A stretch of 64,000 bases of DNA, from NCBI RefSeq assembly GCF_009696275.1, contig NZ_VUMI01000025.1, positions 22,065-86,064 of the forward strand, given 5' to 3'. Below, one piece after another: positions 1-7,604 of this stretch. Origin of the DNA: Eisenbergiella porci. Its GTDB lineage: Bacteria; Bacillota; Clostridia; Lachnospirales; Lachnospiraceae. Below the pieces are notes generated by a model. That model was not told the origin of the DNA and did no database searches. It was given only the letters and a program-made list of their open reading frames with translations. The number at the start of each line of letters is the position of its first letter. The first letter of the stretch is position 1. Both the position numbers and the translations under genes were made by a program.

Positions 1-1
1 T

Positions 2-205
2 GTGGGCTTTGTCCCCCGCGCCTTCGCCCGCAGTGCGCTGGAGGAAGGAAGCGTCTTTCAAATCCGGCTGACGGAAACAGTTCCCGAACGGGAAATCTGC
101 GTCATATCCCGCACCGATACGCCGCTGTCCCTTGCCGGGAACGCCTTTTTGCGGCTGTTTTCTGATTTTGCAGAACCTTCCTGTATAAAGAAGGACTGCC
201 GGTAA
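2..205 (+). CDS. LysR-family transcriptional regulator, C-terminal end (partial)
   Basis: Only the last 67 residues are in the window; the gene begins before base 1. The text GFVPRAFA followed by an acidic stretch and a hydrophobic end (FLRLF) resembles the end of the LysR substrate-binding domain, where 'vGivP' and a final helix are typical. The GTG at base 2 is an internal valine, not a start. A hairpin overlaps the stop codon. The effector and targets cannot be told from this piece. The assignment rests on general family resemblance and could be wrong. Confidence 0.55.
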   Translation: MGFVPRAFARSALEEGSVFQIRLTETVPEREICVISRTDTPLSLAGNAFLRLFSDFAEPSCIKKDCR

Positions 206-215
206 GCGGCAGTCC
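193..215 (+). terminator. Hairpin at the end of the LysR-type gene
   Basis: Perfect 8-bp stem GGACTGCC/GGCAGTCC with a 7-nt loop spanning the stop codon at 203-205. No strong T-run follows, so it may be a weak terminator or only an mRNA-end structure. Confidence 0.45.
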
Positions 216-267
216 CTGATAATTGTGTCACCCCGCGCATGTCCTGGCAGTCCATCTTTCCCTGGCC

Positions 268-543
268 TTACCCGAAGTCCACACTGTCAACTGCCACTCC
301 CATATATTTTTCCCACAGCTCCCATTCTCCGCGCCCTGCGGCCTCCTCCAGCTCTGCCAGCAGCCTTACCCTGACAGCGCTCCTGTGGATAAAGCAGGGA
401 TTGGGATCATTGAAAAATTCCTCGCTCTTTTCCAGGATAATCTCTTCCTTCAGCGGCAAATCGGTCAGCGTTCCCCTGTAAACTTCATGTTCTCCCAACC
501 GGACGCAGATTTCATTTTCCTGCTTTTTCTTTTTCCCAAACAT
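268..543 (-). CDS. Small hypothetical protein (91 aa)
   Basis: A 91-residue protein with a basic start (MFGKKKKQ) and an otherwise acidic, soluble-looking sequence without membrane segments. A GGGGGAGAAAC ribosome binding site precedes the ATG. It lies 10 bases downstream of the thioredoxin/DsbD-like gene on the same strand, so the two are probably co-transcribed. I recognise no family. The operon position and good ribosome binding site support it as real; the function is unknown. Confidence 0.6.
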   Translation of the reverse strand: MFGKKKKQENEICVRLGEHEVYRGTLTDLPLKEEIILEKSEEFFNDPNPCFIHRSAVRVRLLAELEEAAGRGEWELWEKYMGVAVDSVDFG

Positions 544-553
544 GTTTCTCCCC

Positions 554-2242
554 CTAAATCAGCATATACAGAGAAAATACAGCAAACACAATAAACAGCG
601 CCGCATAGCACAGCTTTACCGCCGGCATCCGCCGCAGGCTTCCTTCCGACAGCGCCAGGATGCTCTTCCCTCCTGCAACCAGAAGAATGATGAACAGCGC
701 AGGAATACACATAGCTCCCACATACAGGCAAAAGACGAAGACCGGAATGCCCTTCTGCGCATCCGTCTGCACCCAGCGCAGTATGGAAGCCAGATAAATC
801 TGCCCTGTGCAGAAAAATTCCCCCAGGGAAACCAGCACGCTCCCGCCGAATACAGCCAGGAAAAGCAGCCCTCCCAGCCCCGGACGGACTGTGGACTGCA
901 GAAGCTTTTCATTCCATCTGCGCAGCCCTGCGGGAAGCTGCATTCTGACCTTCCCATAATTTCCTCTTTTTATCTGGACAAAATCCCAGATGTTTCCCAG
1001 TGCCGCTGCCAGGCAAAAGCATACCAGTATTACATTCAATATATTCCGGGCCAGTCCGAAGGCCTCCAAGGGTATAGCCGATGCGGCTGCGGAAACTGCC
1101 AGTCCCAGTCCCAGATAAGCCGCAAATTTTCCAGCCAGGAAACAGAAACCGTACCGCAGGAAACGGCCGCCGGCCGCCGCAAGCAATGAAAGGAACAGAA
1201 GCGTCATGGAAAGCGCACAGGGATTCAGGCCATTCAGCAGCCCCGTAAGAAGGATGCTTCCGACAGAAACCGCTCCTTCGAAGCCTTTTCCCGCCGCGCT
1301 GCCAGGCACCCGTCCCCCATCCGCCGGCTTGCCGTCCGAAGGCAGATACAGCGCCCCAAGGCCTTCCAGTGCATTAATATACTCTTCCAGCCTCCCGCTG
1401 CGGATCTGTTTTTCTCCAGCAAGATAGCGAGTTCCGATAAATACCACAGGCACCTTCTGATCTGCCGGCGGCACCTGGTAGGAGTCATACAACTCCATCA
1501 GGTACTCCGCATTGTCCTCCTCCATCACGGAAATTTCACCAAGCTCAACGGGATAGCTCCTCCCGTCCGCTACAGCTTCCGTCGGCAGTCCTGCCAGATA
1601 TTCCTTTGCCTTCTCACAGCTGTTGCAGCTTTCCGTGATAAACAGCAGAATATGTATGGAATCCTGGGTTTTCCAGCGGAAACCGCTTTCGCTGCTTCCA
1701 TTCATTCCGGCGTTTCCCCCGTTGACAGAATCTTCTTCCCCGGCCTTTACCACTCCGTCTACGGCTGCTTCCCCTTCCTCTTGCGCCCCGTATCCGGCTG
1801 TTTTCCCCGACCCTGCCTCTCCGCTGCTTCCTTTTTCAGCAGCCAACTTAAGGCTGTCGTATAATTCCTCTCTTATCTGGGTATAGCCAATCAGACAGCG
1901 TTCTCCTATAATTGCCAGCGGATAGGAAATATCCTCCTGAGAAATTCCCCTCTCTTCCATGAGCCGGTTCATTTTTTCCTTATTTTCCGGCCGGTAAATA
2001 TAATATTCATCTATCCAGTAGGGAATGTTGTCTTGCTTTTCCGCAAGCGTATCCCTGACCAGCTCCCTGAATTTTTCACCCTCGTGGCAGGATTCACAGG
2101 GATTATTATGGAAAAAATAAATCACTGTTTTTTCCGGTTCCGTGTCCGCATCAGCCTCTTTTTTCCCCGCTGTCCACAGTCCAAAGAAACCTGCCGCCGC
2201 CAACAACACAATAACAAGAACCGCTGCCGCTGCTTTCCTCAT
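554..2242 (-). CDS. Membrane thiol-disulfide protein: two thioredoxin-like domains plus DsbD/CcdA-like membrane domain
   Basis: 562 residues. An N-terminal signal/anchor segment (about residues 3-24) is followed by a thioredoxin-like domain with a CESC motif and a second one with CNSC (after FITES). The C-terminal part has several hydrophobic segments. One starts with NPCALS, as in DsbD/CcdA membrane reductases, and a second membrane cysteine lies in EFFCTGQIYLAS. By family knowledge such proteins pass electrons from cytoplasmic thioredoxin through paired membrane cysteines to extracytoplasmic thiols. The order here (two thioredoxin folds first, membrane domain last) differs from classical DsbD. 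It probably reduces disulfides outside the membrane; the partner is unknown. A promoter lies just upstream and a small gene follows in the same operon. Confidence 0.75.
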   Translation of the reverse strand: MRKAAAAVLVIVLLAAAGFFGLWTAGKKEADADTEPEKTVIYFFHNNPCESCHEGEKFRELVRDTLAEKQDNIPYWIDEYYIYRPENKEKMNRLMEERGISQEDISYPLAIIGERCLIGYTQIREELYDSLKLAAEKGSSGEAGSGKTAGYGAQEEGEAAVDGVVKAGEEDSVNGGNAGMNGSSESGFRWKTQDSIHILLFITESCNSCEKAKEYLAGLPTEAVADGRSYPVELGEISVMEEDNAEYLMELYDSYQVPPADQKVPVVFIGTRYLAGEKQIRSGRLEEYINALEGLGALYLPSDGKPADGGRVPGSAAGKGFEGAVSVGSILLTGLLNGLNPCALSMTLLFLSLLAAAGGRFLRYGFCFLAGKFAAYLGLGLAVSAAASAIPLEAFGLARNILNVILVCFCLAAALGNIWDFVQIKRGNYGKVRMQLPAGLRRWNEKLLQSTVRPGLGGLLFLAVFGGSVLVSLGEFFCTGQIYLASILRWVQTDAQKGIPVFVFCLYVGAMCIPALFIILLVAGGKSILALSEGSLRRMPAVKLCYAALFIVFAVFSLYMLI

Positions 2243-2313
2243 ACTCCCGCCCCTGCCTTTACTCTGAATTCACCAGCTATTTACCACTGTCCGGTATCTG
2301 CACATTTAACTGA

Positions 2314-2343
2314 ATTATAGCTTTTCCACGTCATACACGTCAA
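2314..2343 (-). promoter_or_regulatory. Sigma-A-type promoter for the DsbD-like gene
   Basis: On the minus strand TTGACG (2338-2343) and TATAAT (2314-2319) are separated by 18 bases, about 70 bases upstream of the start at 2242. The -10 is perfect and the -35 matches 5 of 6. It starts the two-gene unit ending at 268. Confidence 0.65.
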
Positions 2344-2479
2344 TAGCCATGCTGCCGTTCTTTTCCTGCAGAACCGCTTCATTTTGAATGAATCAGCGCA
2401 TTTTCGTATACAGATGCCTGCACAGAACCATTCCCAGACACAGGCTGGCATCCTGCCACCACACAACAGCCGGTTCCGG

Positions 2480-3502
2480 CTACCTGCTCCATACGAACCG
2501 TACATAACTTCTGCCCTCCCATACGATGCTTCCACTCCTCTGCCCGCCCAATTTCCGGCATACAGCCAGAGAAGCGCCATTCCTCTCCGCCGCCAGCGCC
2601 TGCACCCGCTCAAATCCCAGCTCCCGGAATCCATACTCCAGTATTGCGCCACAGGCCTCCATACAGTACCCCTTCCTCTGTGCCTCCTGGGCAATAATGA
2701 AGCCAAGTTCCGGTTCATCGAACCCTTCCCTCATAAAAAACCCCGCTCTTCCCACACATCTGCCCGATTCCCTCTCCACAAGCATCCAAAGCCCAAATCC
2801 GTAAAAAGGATAGGCCCGTTCTATATAAGCCCTGACATATGCCCGTTCCTCCTCCCTATCCTCCGACAGCCCATCCATAACATCCTCAATTCCCGACTGG
2901 TCATAGATCTGGTACAGCGCATCCAGATCCTCCTCTGTCATTTCCCGGACAATAAGCCGGTCCGTCTGCAGAATCTCCCAGGGCTCCTTCACATGCCGCT
3001 GATAGACCTTTTCCAGGAAATCTCCGTCCAGGCCTTCCAGGCCTTCCACCGCATAAGGAATATCCCCCCATACTTTGCCCCTGTTTTCTTCTGTCAGATA
3101 CAACAAAATGCAGGCATCTTCTCCCGCTGCCGCCCTGACCGCATCAGGCCTGTCCGTAATGTAGACGGCAGCGTCTTTCCCGGAAGCTTTTCCCTCAGCA
3201 ATCCGGCCCGCCCCAACCGTTTTATCCGTCCTGTCTGCCTTATCTGCTTTGTCTGTCTTATCCGCTTTGTCTGCCTTATCCGCCTTATCTGCATTTCCCG
3301 CCTTACCTGCCCGTTTTTTCCCCCCACACAGCCCTGTATCCACCAGCAGCTCCGTCTGATACAGTGCAAGATTCTCCCTAAGTTCCTTTATTTTATCTTC
3401 CGCCGCCTCTTTTTCCAGCGACACAATCACTTTTTCCAACATAAACCGGTTAGCTCCCTTTACGAATTCCCGCATTTCGGCTACAATAGACCTGTCGGCC
3501 AT
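2480..3502 (-). CDS. GNAT-family N-acetyltransferase with an extra N-terminal domain and a Lys-Ala-Asp repeat linker
   Basis: 340 residues. The C-terminal half (about 175-340) is a RimJ/RimL-type acetyltransferase: LQTDRLIVREMTEEDLDALY is the usual first strand and helix, and EAQRKGYCMEACGAIL fits the acetyl-CoA loop (R/Q-x-x-G-x). The N-terminal part (1-60 and about 100-175) is not a family I recognise. Between them residues 71-95 are a charged repeat of K-A-D triplets. The start at 3502 has only a weak AAGG site, so the exact N-terminus is uncertain. The gene is divergent from the cyclophilin gene. The substrate is unknown; small molecules or protein N-termini are both possible. Confidence 0.7.
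   Translation of the reverse strand: MADRSIVAEMREFVKGANRFMLEKVIVSLEKEAAEDKIKELRENLALYQTELLVDTGLCGGKKRAGKAGNADKADKADKADKTDKADKADRTDKTVGAGRIAEGKASGKDAAVYITDRPDAVRAAAGEDACILLYLTEENRGKVWGDIPYAVEGLEGLDGDFLEKVYQRHVKEPWEILQTDRLIVREMTEEDLDALYQIYDQSGIEDVMDGLSEDREEERAYVRAYIERAYPFYGFGLWMLVERESGRCVGRAGFFMREGFDEPELGFIIAQEAQRKGYCMEACGAILEYGFRELGFERVQALAAERNGASLAVCRKLGGQRSGSIVWEGRSYVRFVWSR
3218..3292 (-). repeat. In-frame 9-base tandem repeat coding Lys-Ala-Asp
   Basis: About eight near-identical 9-bp units inside the acetyltransferase gene, read as KAD with occasional KTD/RTD. Units differ mostly at synonymous or single positions. Length variation in multiples of 9 would keep the frame and lengthen a flexible linker. 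Confidence 0.8.
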
Positions 3503-3595
3503 GCGCCTTGCCGCATAGGCTTATTGCAACGTAACTGTGAGGACATTGAACAGTTATATTGTAACCAAATAAATACCAGAAAGGAAGTTTTATTT

Positions 3596-4117
3596 ATGGC
3601 ACAGAATCCCGTTGTAACAATCACCATGGAAAACGGAAATGTTATAAAGGCAGAGCTTTATCCTGAAATCGCCCCTATTTCCGTAAATAACTTTATCAGT
3701 CTGATCAATAAGAATTTCTATGACGGGCTGATTTTCCACAGAGTCATCAAAGGCTTTATGATCCAGGGCGGCGACCCGGTTGGTAACGGAACCGGCGGCC
3801 CCGGCTACTCCATCAAAGGAGAATTCTTCCAGAACGGTGTAAAAAATGACCTGAAGCACACGGAAGGCGTTCTTTCCATGGCCCGTTCCATGGCTCCCAA
3901 CTCCGCAGGCAGCCAGTTCTTCATCATGCATAAAAATTCACCCCATCTGGATGGCTCCTATGCAGCCTTCGGAAAGGTCATCGAAGGAATGGACGTGGTA
4001 AACAGCATCGCTGAAACCCGCACGGATTATTCCGATCGCCCGCTTGAGGATCAGCGCATCAAAACCATGACCGTGGAAACCTTCGGTGTGGATTATCCGG
4101 AACCGGAAAAAATGTAA
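3596..4117 (+). CDS. ppiB: Peptidyl-prolyl cis-trans isomerase, cyclophilin type
   Basis: 173 residues, the normal size for a single-domain cytoplasmic cyclophilin. Family hallmarks are visible: FHRVIKGFMIQGGDP (catalytic Arg in FHR), SMAR, GSQFFI and the HLDGSYAAFGKV block. It catalyses cis-trans isomerisation of Xaa-Pro bonds during folding. There is no signal peptide. The ATG at 3596 is chosen because an AAAGGAAG site lies 9-10 bases upstream and the conserved region begins right after it; a longer open frame upstream is antisense to the acetyltransferase gene. It is one of few plus-strand host genes here and is monocistronic. Confidence 0.95.
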   Translation: MAQNPVVTITMENGNVIKAELYPEIAPISVNNFISLINKNFYDGLIFHRVIKGFMIQGGDPVGNGTGGPGYSIKGEFFQNGVKNDLKHTEGVLSMARSMAPNSAGSQFFIMHKNSPHLDGSYAAFGKVIEGMDVVNSIAETRTDYSDRPLEDQRIKTMTVETFGVDYPEPEKM

Positions 4118-4167
4118 GCTATAGCCGTCCGGGCAGCCGGATGGTTACACAGGCTTTTCCCAAAAAT

Positions 4168-4246
4168 TTCAGCCGGAGCCGGAAAGCGTATTTACGTAAC
4201 AGTTCAGATAATCCTGAACCTGCTGCCGCCTCCGGCTCCGGCTGAA
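4168..4246. repeat. 16-bp perfect inverted repeat with inner stem
   Basis: TTCAGCCGGAGCCGGA (4168-4183) and its exact complement (4231-4246) flank 47 bases containing a second stem, GTTCAG/CTGAAC. It lies between the convergent cyclophilin and acetyltransferase genes, so it may end both transcripts, although no T-run follows. The inner GTAACAGTTCAG recurs as its complement at 46200-46212, which suggests a dispersed repeat family. Confidence 0.7.
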
Positions 4247-4260
4247 TCATGGACTTTTCC

Positions 4261-4827
4261 TCACTCACACCGCAGCATAAAATAATCACCATAGGCCGTC
4301 CCATCATGGCCTTTCAGCTTTTCCGCCGTCTCCTTAAATCCCAGACGTTCCAGAGCCTTCCGCCTCTCCGCCGCTTCCTTCACCGCCTTGGTGGAAACAG
4401 ATTCACACCCGAACAGCTCCGGCGCCTGCTCCAGCAGCGGCTCCAAAATACTGCAGATCACATCTTCCTTCTCATACTCACTTTTTAAATCCAGCCGCAG
4501 CAGCCCCGTCTTATTAAAAAAATCATCCGCCATCCTGCAGAACATTTCAATCGTTCCCACCGCCTTGCCGCTGCTCCGGTCAAAAATACTCCATCTGACA
4601 AATGCCCTGCTCCGATAAGAAGCTTCCCAGAAGTTTATCTCTGCCTGCATCTGCTCCAGCGTCCTGTAAAAAAAATTGTCCCCGTTACAGTTATCACTGT
4701 TGAAAAAAGGCACCGCCTTCTCATCAGAATAAACCTCCAGAAGCTCCTGAGCATCCGCCATCACCGTTCTTTGCAGCAAAAAAGCCTCGTTTCCTAATAC
4801 CGGACATTCTACATACACATCTTTCAT
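4261..4827 (-). CDS. GNAT-family N-acetyltransferase
   Basis: 188 residues with a RimJ/RimL-like layout: FLLQRTVMADAQELLEVY at the start, AFVRWSIFDRSSGKAVGTIEMF in the middle and a C-terminal ALERLGFKE motif, where the last helix and strand of these folds lie. Transfers acetyl from acetyl-CoA to an unknown amine. The GGGAAGGGC ribosome binding site supports the start. It follows the AlkZ-like gene by about 96 bases on the same strand and may be co-transcribed. Confidence 0.7.
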   Translation of the reverse strand: MKDVYVECPVLGNEAFLLQRTVMADAQELLEVYSDEKAVPFFNSDNCNGDNFFYRTLEQMQAEINFWEASYRSRAFVRWSIFDRSSGKAVGTIEMFCRMADDFFNKTGLLRLDLKSEYEKEDVICSILEPLLEQAPELFGCESVSTKAVKEAAERRKALERLGFKETAEKLKGHDGTAYGDYFMLRCE

Positions 4828-4923
4828 ATTGCCCTTCCCTTTCCCACTGTTTTTCCCAATGTTTTGCTTAACCTTTCACTTGATATTTGACATGCTGTTT
4901 TACTTGATGTTCTGCTTAACCTT

Positions 4924-6129
4924 TTACTTAATCACCTGCGCTGTCCCTTCCGTTCTCTCAGCGCCGAGATACGCCCCGAACCGTTTCCATGCATCCGCCA
5001 GAGACTCCCGCATATCCATGTCACCCCCGCAGCCTTCCTCCCACCACCAGTTTTTAATCCGCAGCACAGAATCCCCCTGCCGATACTGCTCCGGCTCAAA
5101 CCTTCCCGCAAACCGGCTTCCATACAACACAGGCAGTACGTAGTAACCGAATTTTCTTTTATCTGCGGGCAAATATACCTCCCAGCTGTAGGTAAAATCA
5201 AACAGCACCCGCAGCATCTCCCTGTCCCACAACAGATTATCCAGCGGCGCCATAAAAGCCGTCCTTCCCTCCTGAAACGGCCTGTTCAGAACATCCGCAT
5301 CCTCTGTGCGCATATAAAAAGGCTCTTCAATCCCCTCCACCCGGAATTCCCGCAGCTCACCCCTATCCAAAAGCTGCCGGATACACGCCCCGCGCCGCTC
5401 CCTGTCCGATACAAAGTGCCCCAGCCAGGCGCCTCCGTTTTTATTCCACAGCATTCCCACACTGCCAATCCTGCGCTTCACATACCATCGGAAAAAAGCT
5501 GCCTCTCCATCCTCTCCCTGGAATTCCTCTGTCCTTACTTCGTGAAACAGATTTTCAGTGAAATCAAATATCTTCTGAGTGCCTGTTTTTCCCGCAACCG
5601 ACAGCTCACCCGTATTGTAAAGATAATCCAGCGCCGAGCTGGACAGCTTTTTCGGCCCCCACCTTCCCTTCCGGTTACAGCCGATGGAAAAATCCTTCGC
5701 CTGGGCAGGCCCGTTCCTGCGGATATCCTCCCGTATCACATCCAGAAGCTCCAGCGCTTCCGTCTGTCCCCGGCGCCGCATCACAGCCGCCGCGCCATCC
5801 GCCGCCGCTTTCCTGACCCGCGCCATCCTTCCGAAATCCTCCGTCCTGTAAATGCACATCATCTTGTCATAGCCATCCACCAGGCTCCGATCCGTATACA
5901 AAAGCTCCTCCAACAGCCTGGGCCGATAGCCTTCAATTCTTGACTGCAATACTAAGTCCGCGTTCCGCCCCGCCACATTCAGCGGATCGTACTGAATACA
6001 ACCCACGCGGTTCATAAACCGCATGATCCCATCCTTTCCCGACAGCCCCTGGCTGCCGTCCAGTCCATGGTACTTCACCAGGAAACGCCTGGCCTCCTCT
6101 TTTGATATACAATTGCTGCCAGCTGTCAT
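4924..6129 (-). CDS. Winged-helix DNA glycosylase of the AlkZ/YcaQ family
   Basis: 401 residues, typical of the HTH_42/YcaQ family. The N-terminal part contains RVGCIQYDPLNVAGRNADLVLQSR; the QYD triplet matches the catalytic Q-x-D seen in YcaQ/AlkX-type enzymes rather than the Q-x-Q of Streptomyces AlkZ. The family contains monofunctional glycosylases that release alkylated bases and unhook interstrand crosslinks. Further family text includes LDNLLWDREMLRVLFDFTYSWEVY in the C-terminal third. The start at 6129 has a GAGAGGAAGGGC site. The likely role is repair of alkylation or crosslink damage, inferred from family membership. Confidence 0.8.
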   Translation of the reverse strand: MTAGSNCISKEEARRFLVKYHGLDGSQGLSGKDGIMRFMNRVGCIQYDPLNVAGRNADLVLQSRIEGYRPRLLEELLYTDRSLVDGYDKMMCIYRTEDFGRMARVRKAAADGAAAVMRRRGQTEALELLDVIREDIRRNGPAQAKDFSIGCNRKGRWGPKKLSSSALDYLYNTGELSVAGKTGTQKIFDFTENLFHEVRTEEFQGEDGEAAFFRWYVKRRIGSVGMLWNKNGGAWLGHFVSDRERRGACIRQLLDRGELREFRVEGIEEPFYMRTEDADVLNRPFQEGRTAFMAPLDNLLWDREMLRVLFDFTYSWEVYLPADKRKFGYYVLPVLYGSRFAGRFEPEQYRQGDSVLRIKNWWWEEGCGGDMDMRESLADAWKRFGAYLGAERTEGTAQVIK

Positions 6130-6348
6130 ACCTGCCCTTCCTCTCCTGCATTTCTTACATTATACCAGCCAAAGTATGACAGCTGTATGTCATAGTTGCC
6201 CTGCCCGGAATTTTAGCAGCAGAAATATTCGTAACAGACGGGGCCTGACCATCATAACTATTCCTCTCCGGACCTTAATGAATCCATATCAGACATAATC
6301 TCATAATAATGATAATCCCCGCTAATCCGTTCACACACCGGAAAATTT

Positions 6349-7296
6349 TTATATTCGGTTTTTATATAACGCATGCCGCTTTTCTGCATAACACGCAAGC
6401 ACATCCCTGCAGTCCCGGCAAATCCGTTCCTTCAGGCTTTCCGGCTCCAGAACCTTTATCTGGTTTCCCAGCCCCAGAATTGTCCCATACCAGAAATGCT
6501 CATTTTCCGGCACCCTGAGCCGCATTATGAAATCCCCGTTTTCCTTCTCCTCCTCAATTTCCCCCTTCAGGTATTCCATACATTTTACCTTTACCTTCTT
6601 CCTGCCCTCCAGCCTGATGTCCAACTGTTTTCTTGTATCCGGCCTGCTGCGCAGTATTTCCGCAGCCTCCCCTGCATCATGCTTGCGCTGCATCCTCTCC
6701 TCCATACAGCAAAGTGTGCGCATCCTCACCAGCTTAAACAGACAGTAGCTTTCCTTTTCCGGATAATATGCCGCCAGATACCAGGCGTACCATTGAAAAA
6801 TACAGGCGGCAGGCTCCACCTCAAACTGCTTTTCCCTGTCTTCGGCATTCGTATAAAGAAAGGACAGCTTTTTCCCCTGATCCATGCATTCCCTGATAAT
6901 CGCCAGCTTTCCGCTGATGCCGTTTTCCTCCCTGGCCACGCTGAAGTCAAGGATTACCTCCGGAGCGGATGTTCCCGCCAACGCCTTCATTTTTTCAAGC
7001 GTATCTTCGGCCGTCTCTTCCTCATATGCGGAGAGCAGGCCCTGCAGCGCCGCCACAATATGCTGATAATCCGTCTGCTCTGCGGTCTGGCGTTCCATGC
7101 AGAAGGTATCCAGTATTTCATAGCCGCCGTCAGCGCCCATGCTCGCCGCAACAGGGATTCCCGCCATACACAGGGCTTCAATATCTCTTTGAATCGTGCG
7201 TACTGAAACCTCAAAGCGCTTTGCCAGGGTACTGGCGCTGGTTTTCTCATGGTTCAAAAGATAAATTGTGATTCCCAGAAGTCGGTCCAGCTTCAT
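6349..7296 (-). CDS. YafY-type transcriptional regulator (HTH_11 plus WYL domain)
   Basis: About 315 residues. Residues 1-60 form a DeoR-like winged helix (STLAKRFEVSVRTIQRDIEAL), and the middle holds a WYL domain with the core AWYLAAYYPEKESYCLFKL, although W-Y-L is seen as WYAWYLAAY. WYL domains bind ligands or nucleic acid. I prefer the ATG at 7296, which has GGAGG five bases upstream, over the GTG two codons earlier. The target is unknown. It is isolated from its neighbours, so it is perhaps autoregulated or acts elsewhere. Confidence 0.85.
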   Translation of the reverse strand: MKLDRLLGITIYLLNHEKTSASTLAKRFEVSVRTIQRDIEALCMAGIPVAASMGADGGYEILDTFCMERQTAEQTDYQHIVAALQGLLSAYEEETAEDTLEKMKALAGTSAPEVILDFSVAREENGISGKLAIIRECMDQGKKLSFLYTNAEDREKQFEVEPAACIFQWYAWYLAAYYPEKESYCLFKLVRMRTLCCMEERMQRKHDAGEAAEILRSRPDTRKQLDIRLEGRKKVKVKCMEYLKGEIEEEKENGDFIMRLRVPENEHFWYGTILGLGNQIKVLEPESLKERICRDCRDVLACYAEKRHALYKNRI

Positions 7297-7538
7297 TTTC
7301 ACCTCCGCCGTCTGCTATTACAGACGTATAAAACATGTTTTTTTCTGTCAGTTTTTGCCAAAAACAGCGTTCATATTTTGTTCATATTTATTTCAAAGAA
7401 AGTTAATCTGCCAATCACTGTTTAGACACTTCTCTTTACTATACTATAAACATAAGATGAAGCGAGAAAAACATACAACTTCATCTTCCCTCCTTTAGCG
7501 TACAACAAAACTTTTTATAAATAGCTTTTTCATAATAA

Positions 7539-7590
7539 ATGCCAGGTAAACAGTTACCTGGCATCCTCCCTGTCCAGGGGAGTTTTTTTT
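7539..7590. terminator. Two adjacent terminator hairpins between the GH31 and WYL-regulator genes
   Basis: ATGCCAGGTAA/TTACCTGGCAT (7539-7549/7554-7564) followed on the minus strand by TTTATTAT would end the GH31 transcript. A second stem CTCCC/GGGAG (7566-7570/7578-7582) followed by eight T (7583-7590) is a plus-strand terminator, although no plus-strand gene is evident upstream (see findings). The rest of 7303-7604 holds AT-rich promoter-like sequence and no gene. Confidence 0.65.
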
Positions 7591-7604
7591 GCGTTTTTTT
7601 GAAG

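Noticed and set aside
2384..3595. Long plus-strand frame running into the cyclophilin gene
   Set aside because: It is antisense to the acetyltransferase gene; the real start with ribosome binding site is at 3596.
4119..4307. 62-residue minus-strand frame
   Set aside because: It consists of the inverted repeat and has no ribosome binding site or family features.
7303..7604. T-box or other known riboswitch upstream of the WYL regulator
   Set aside because: No T-box sequence or other conserved riboswitch core seen; only generic hairpins.
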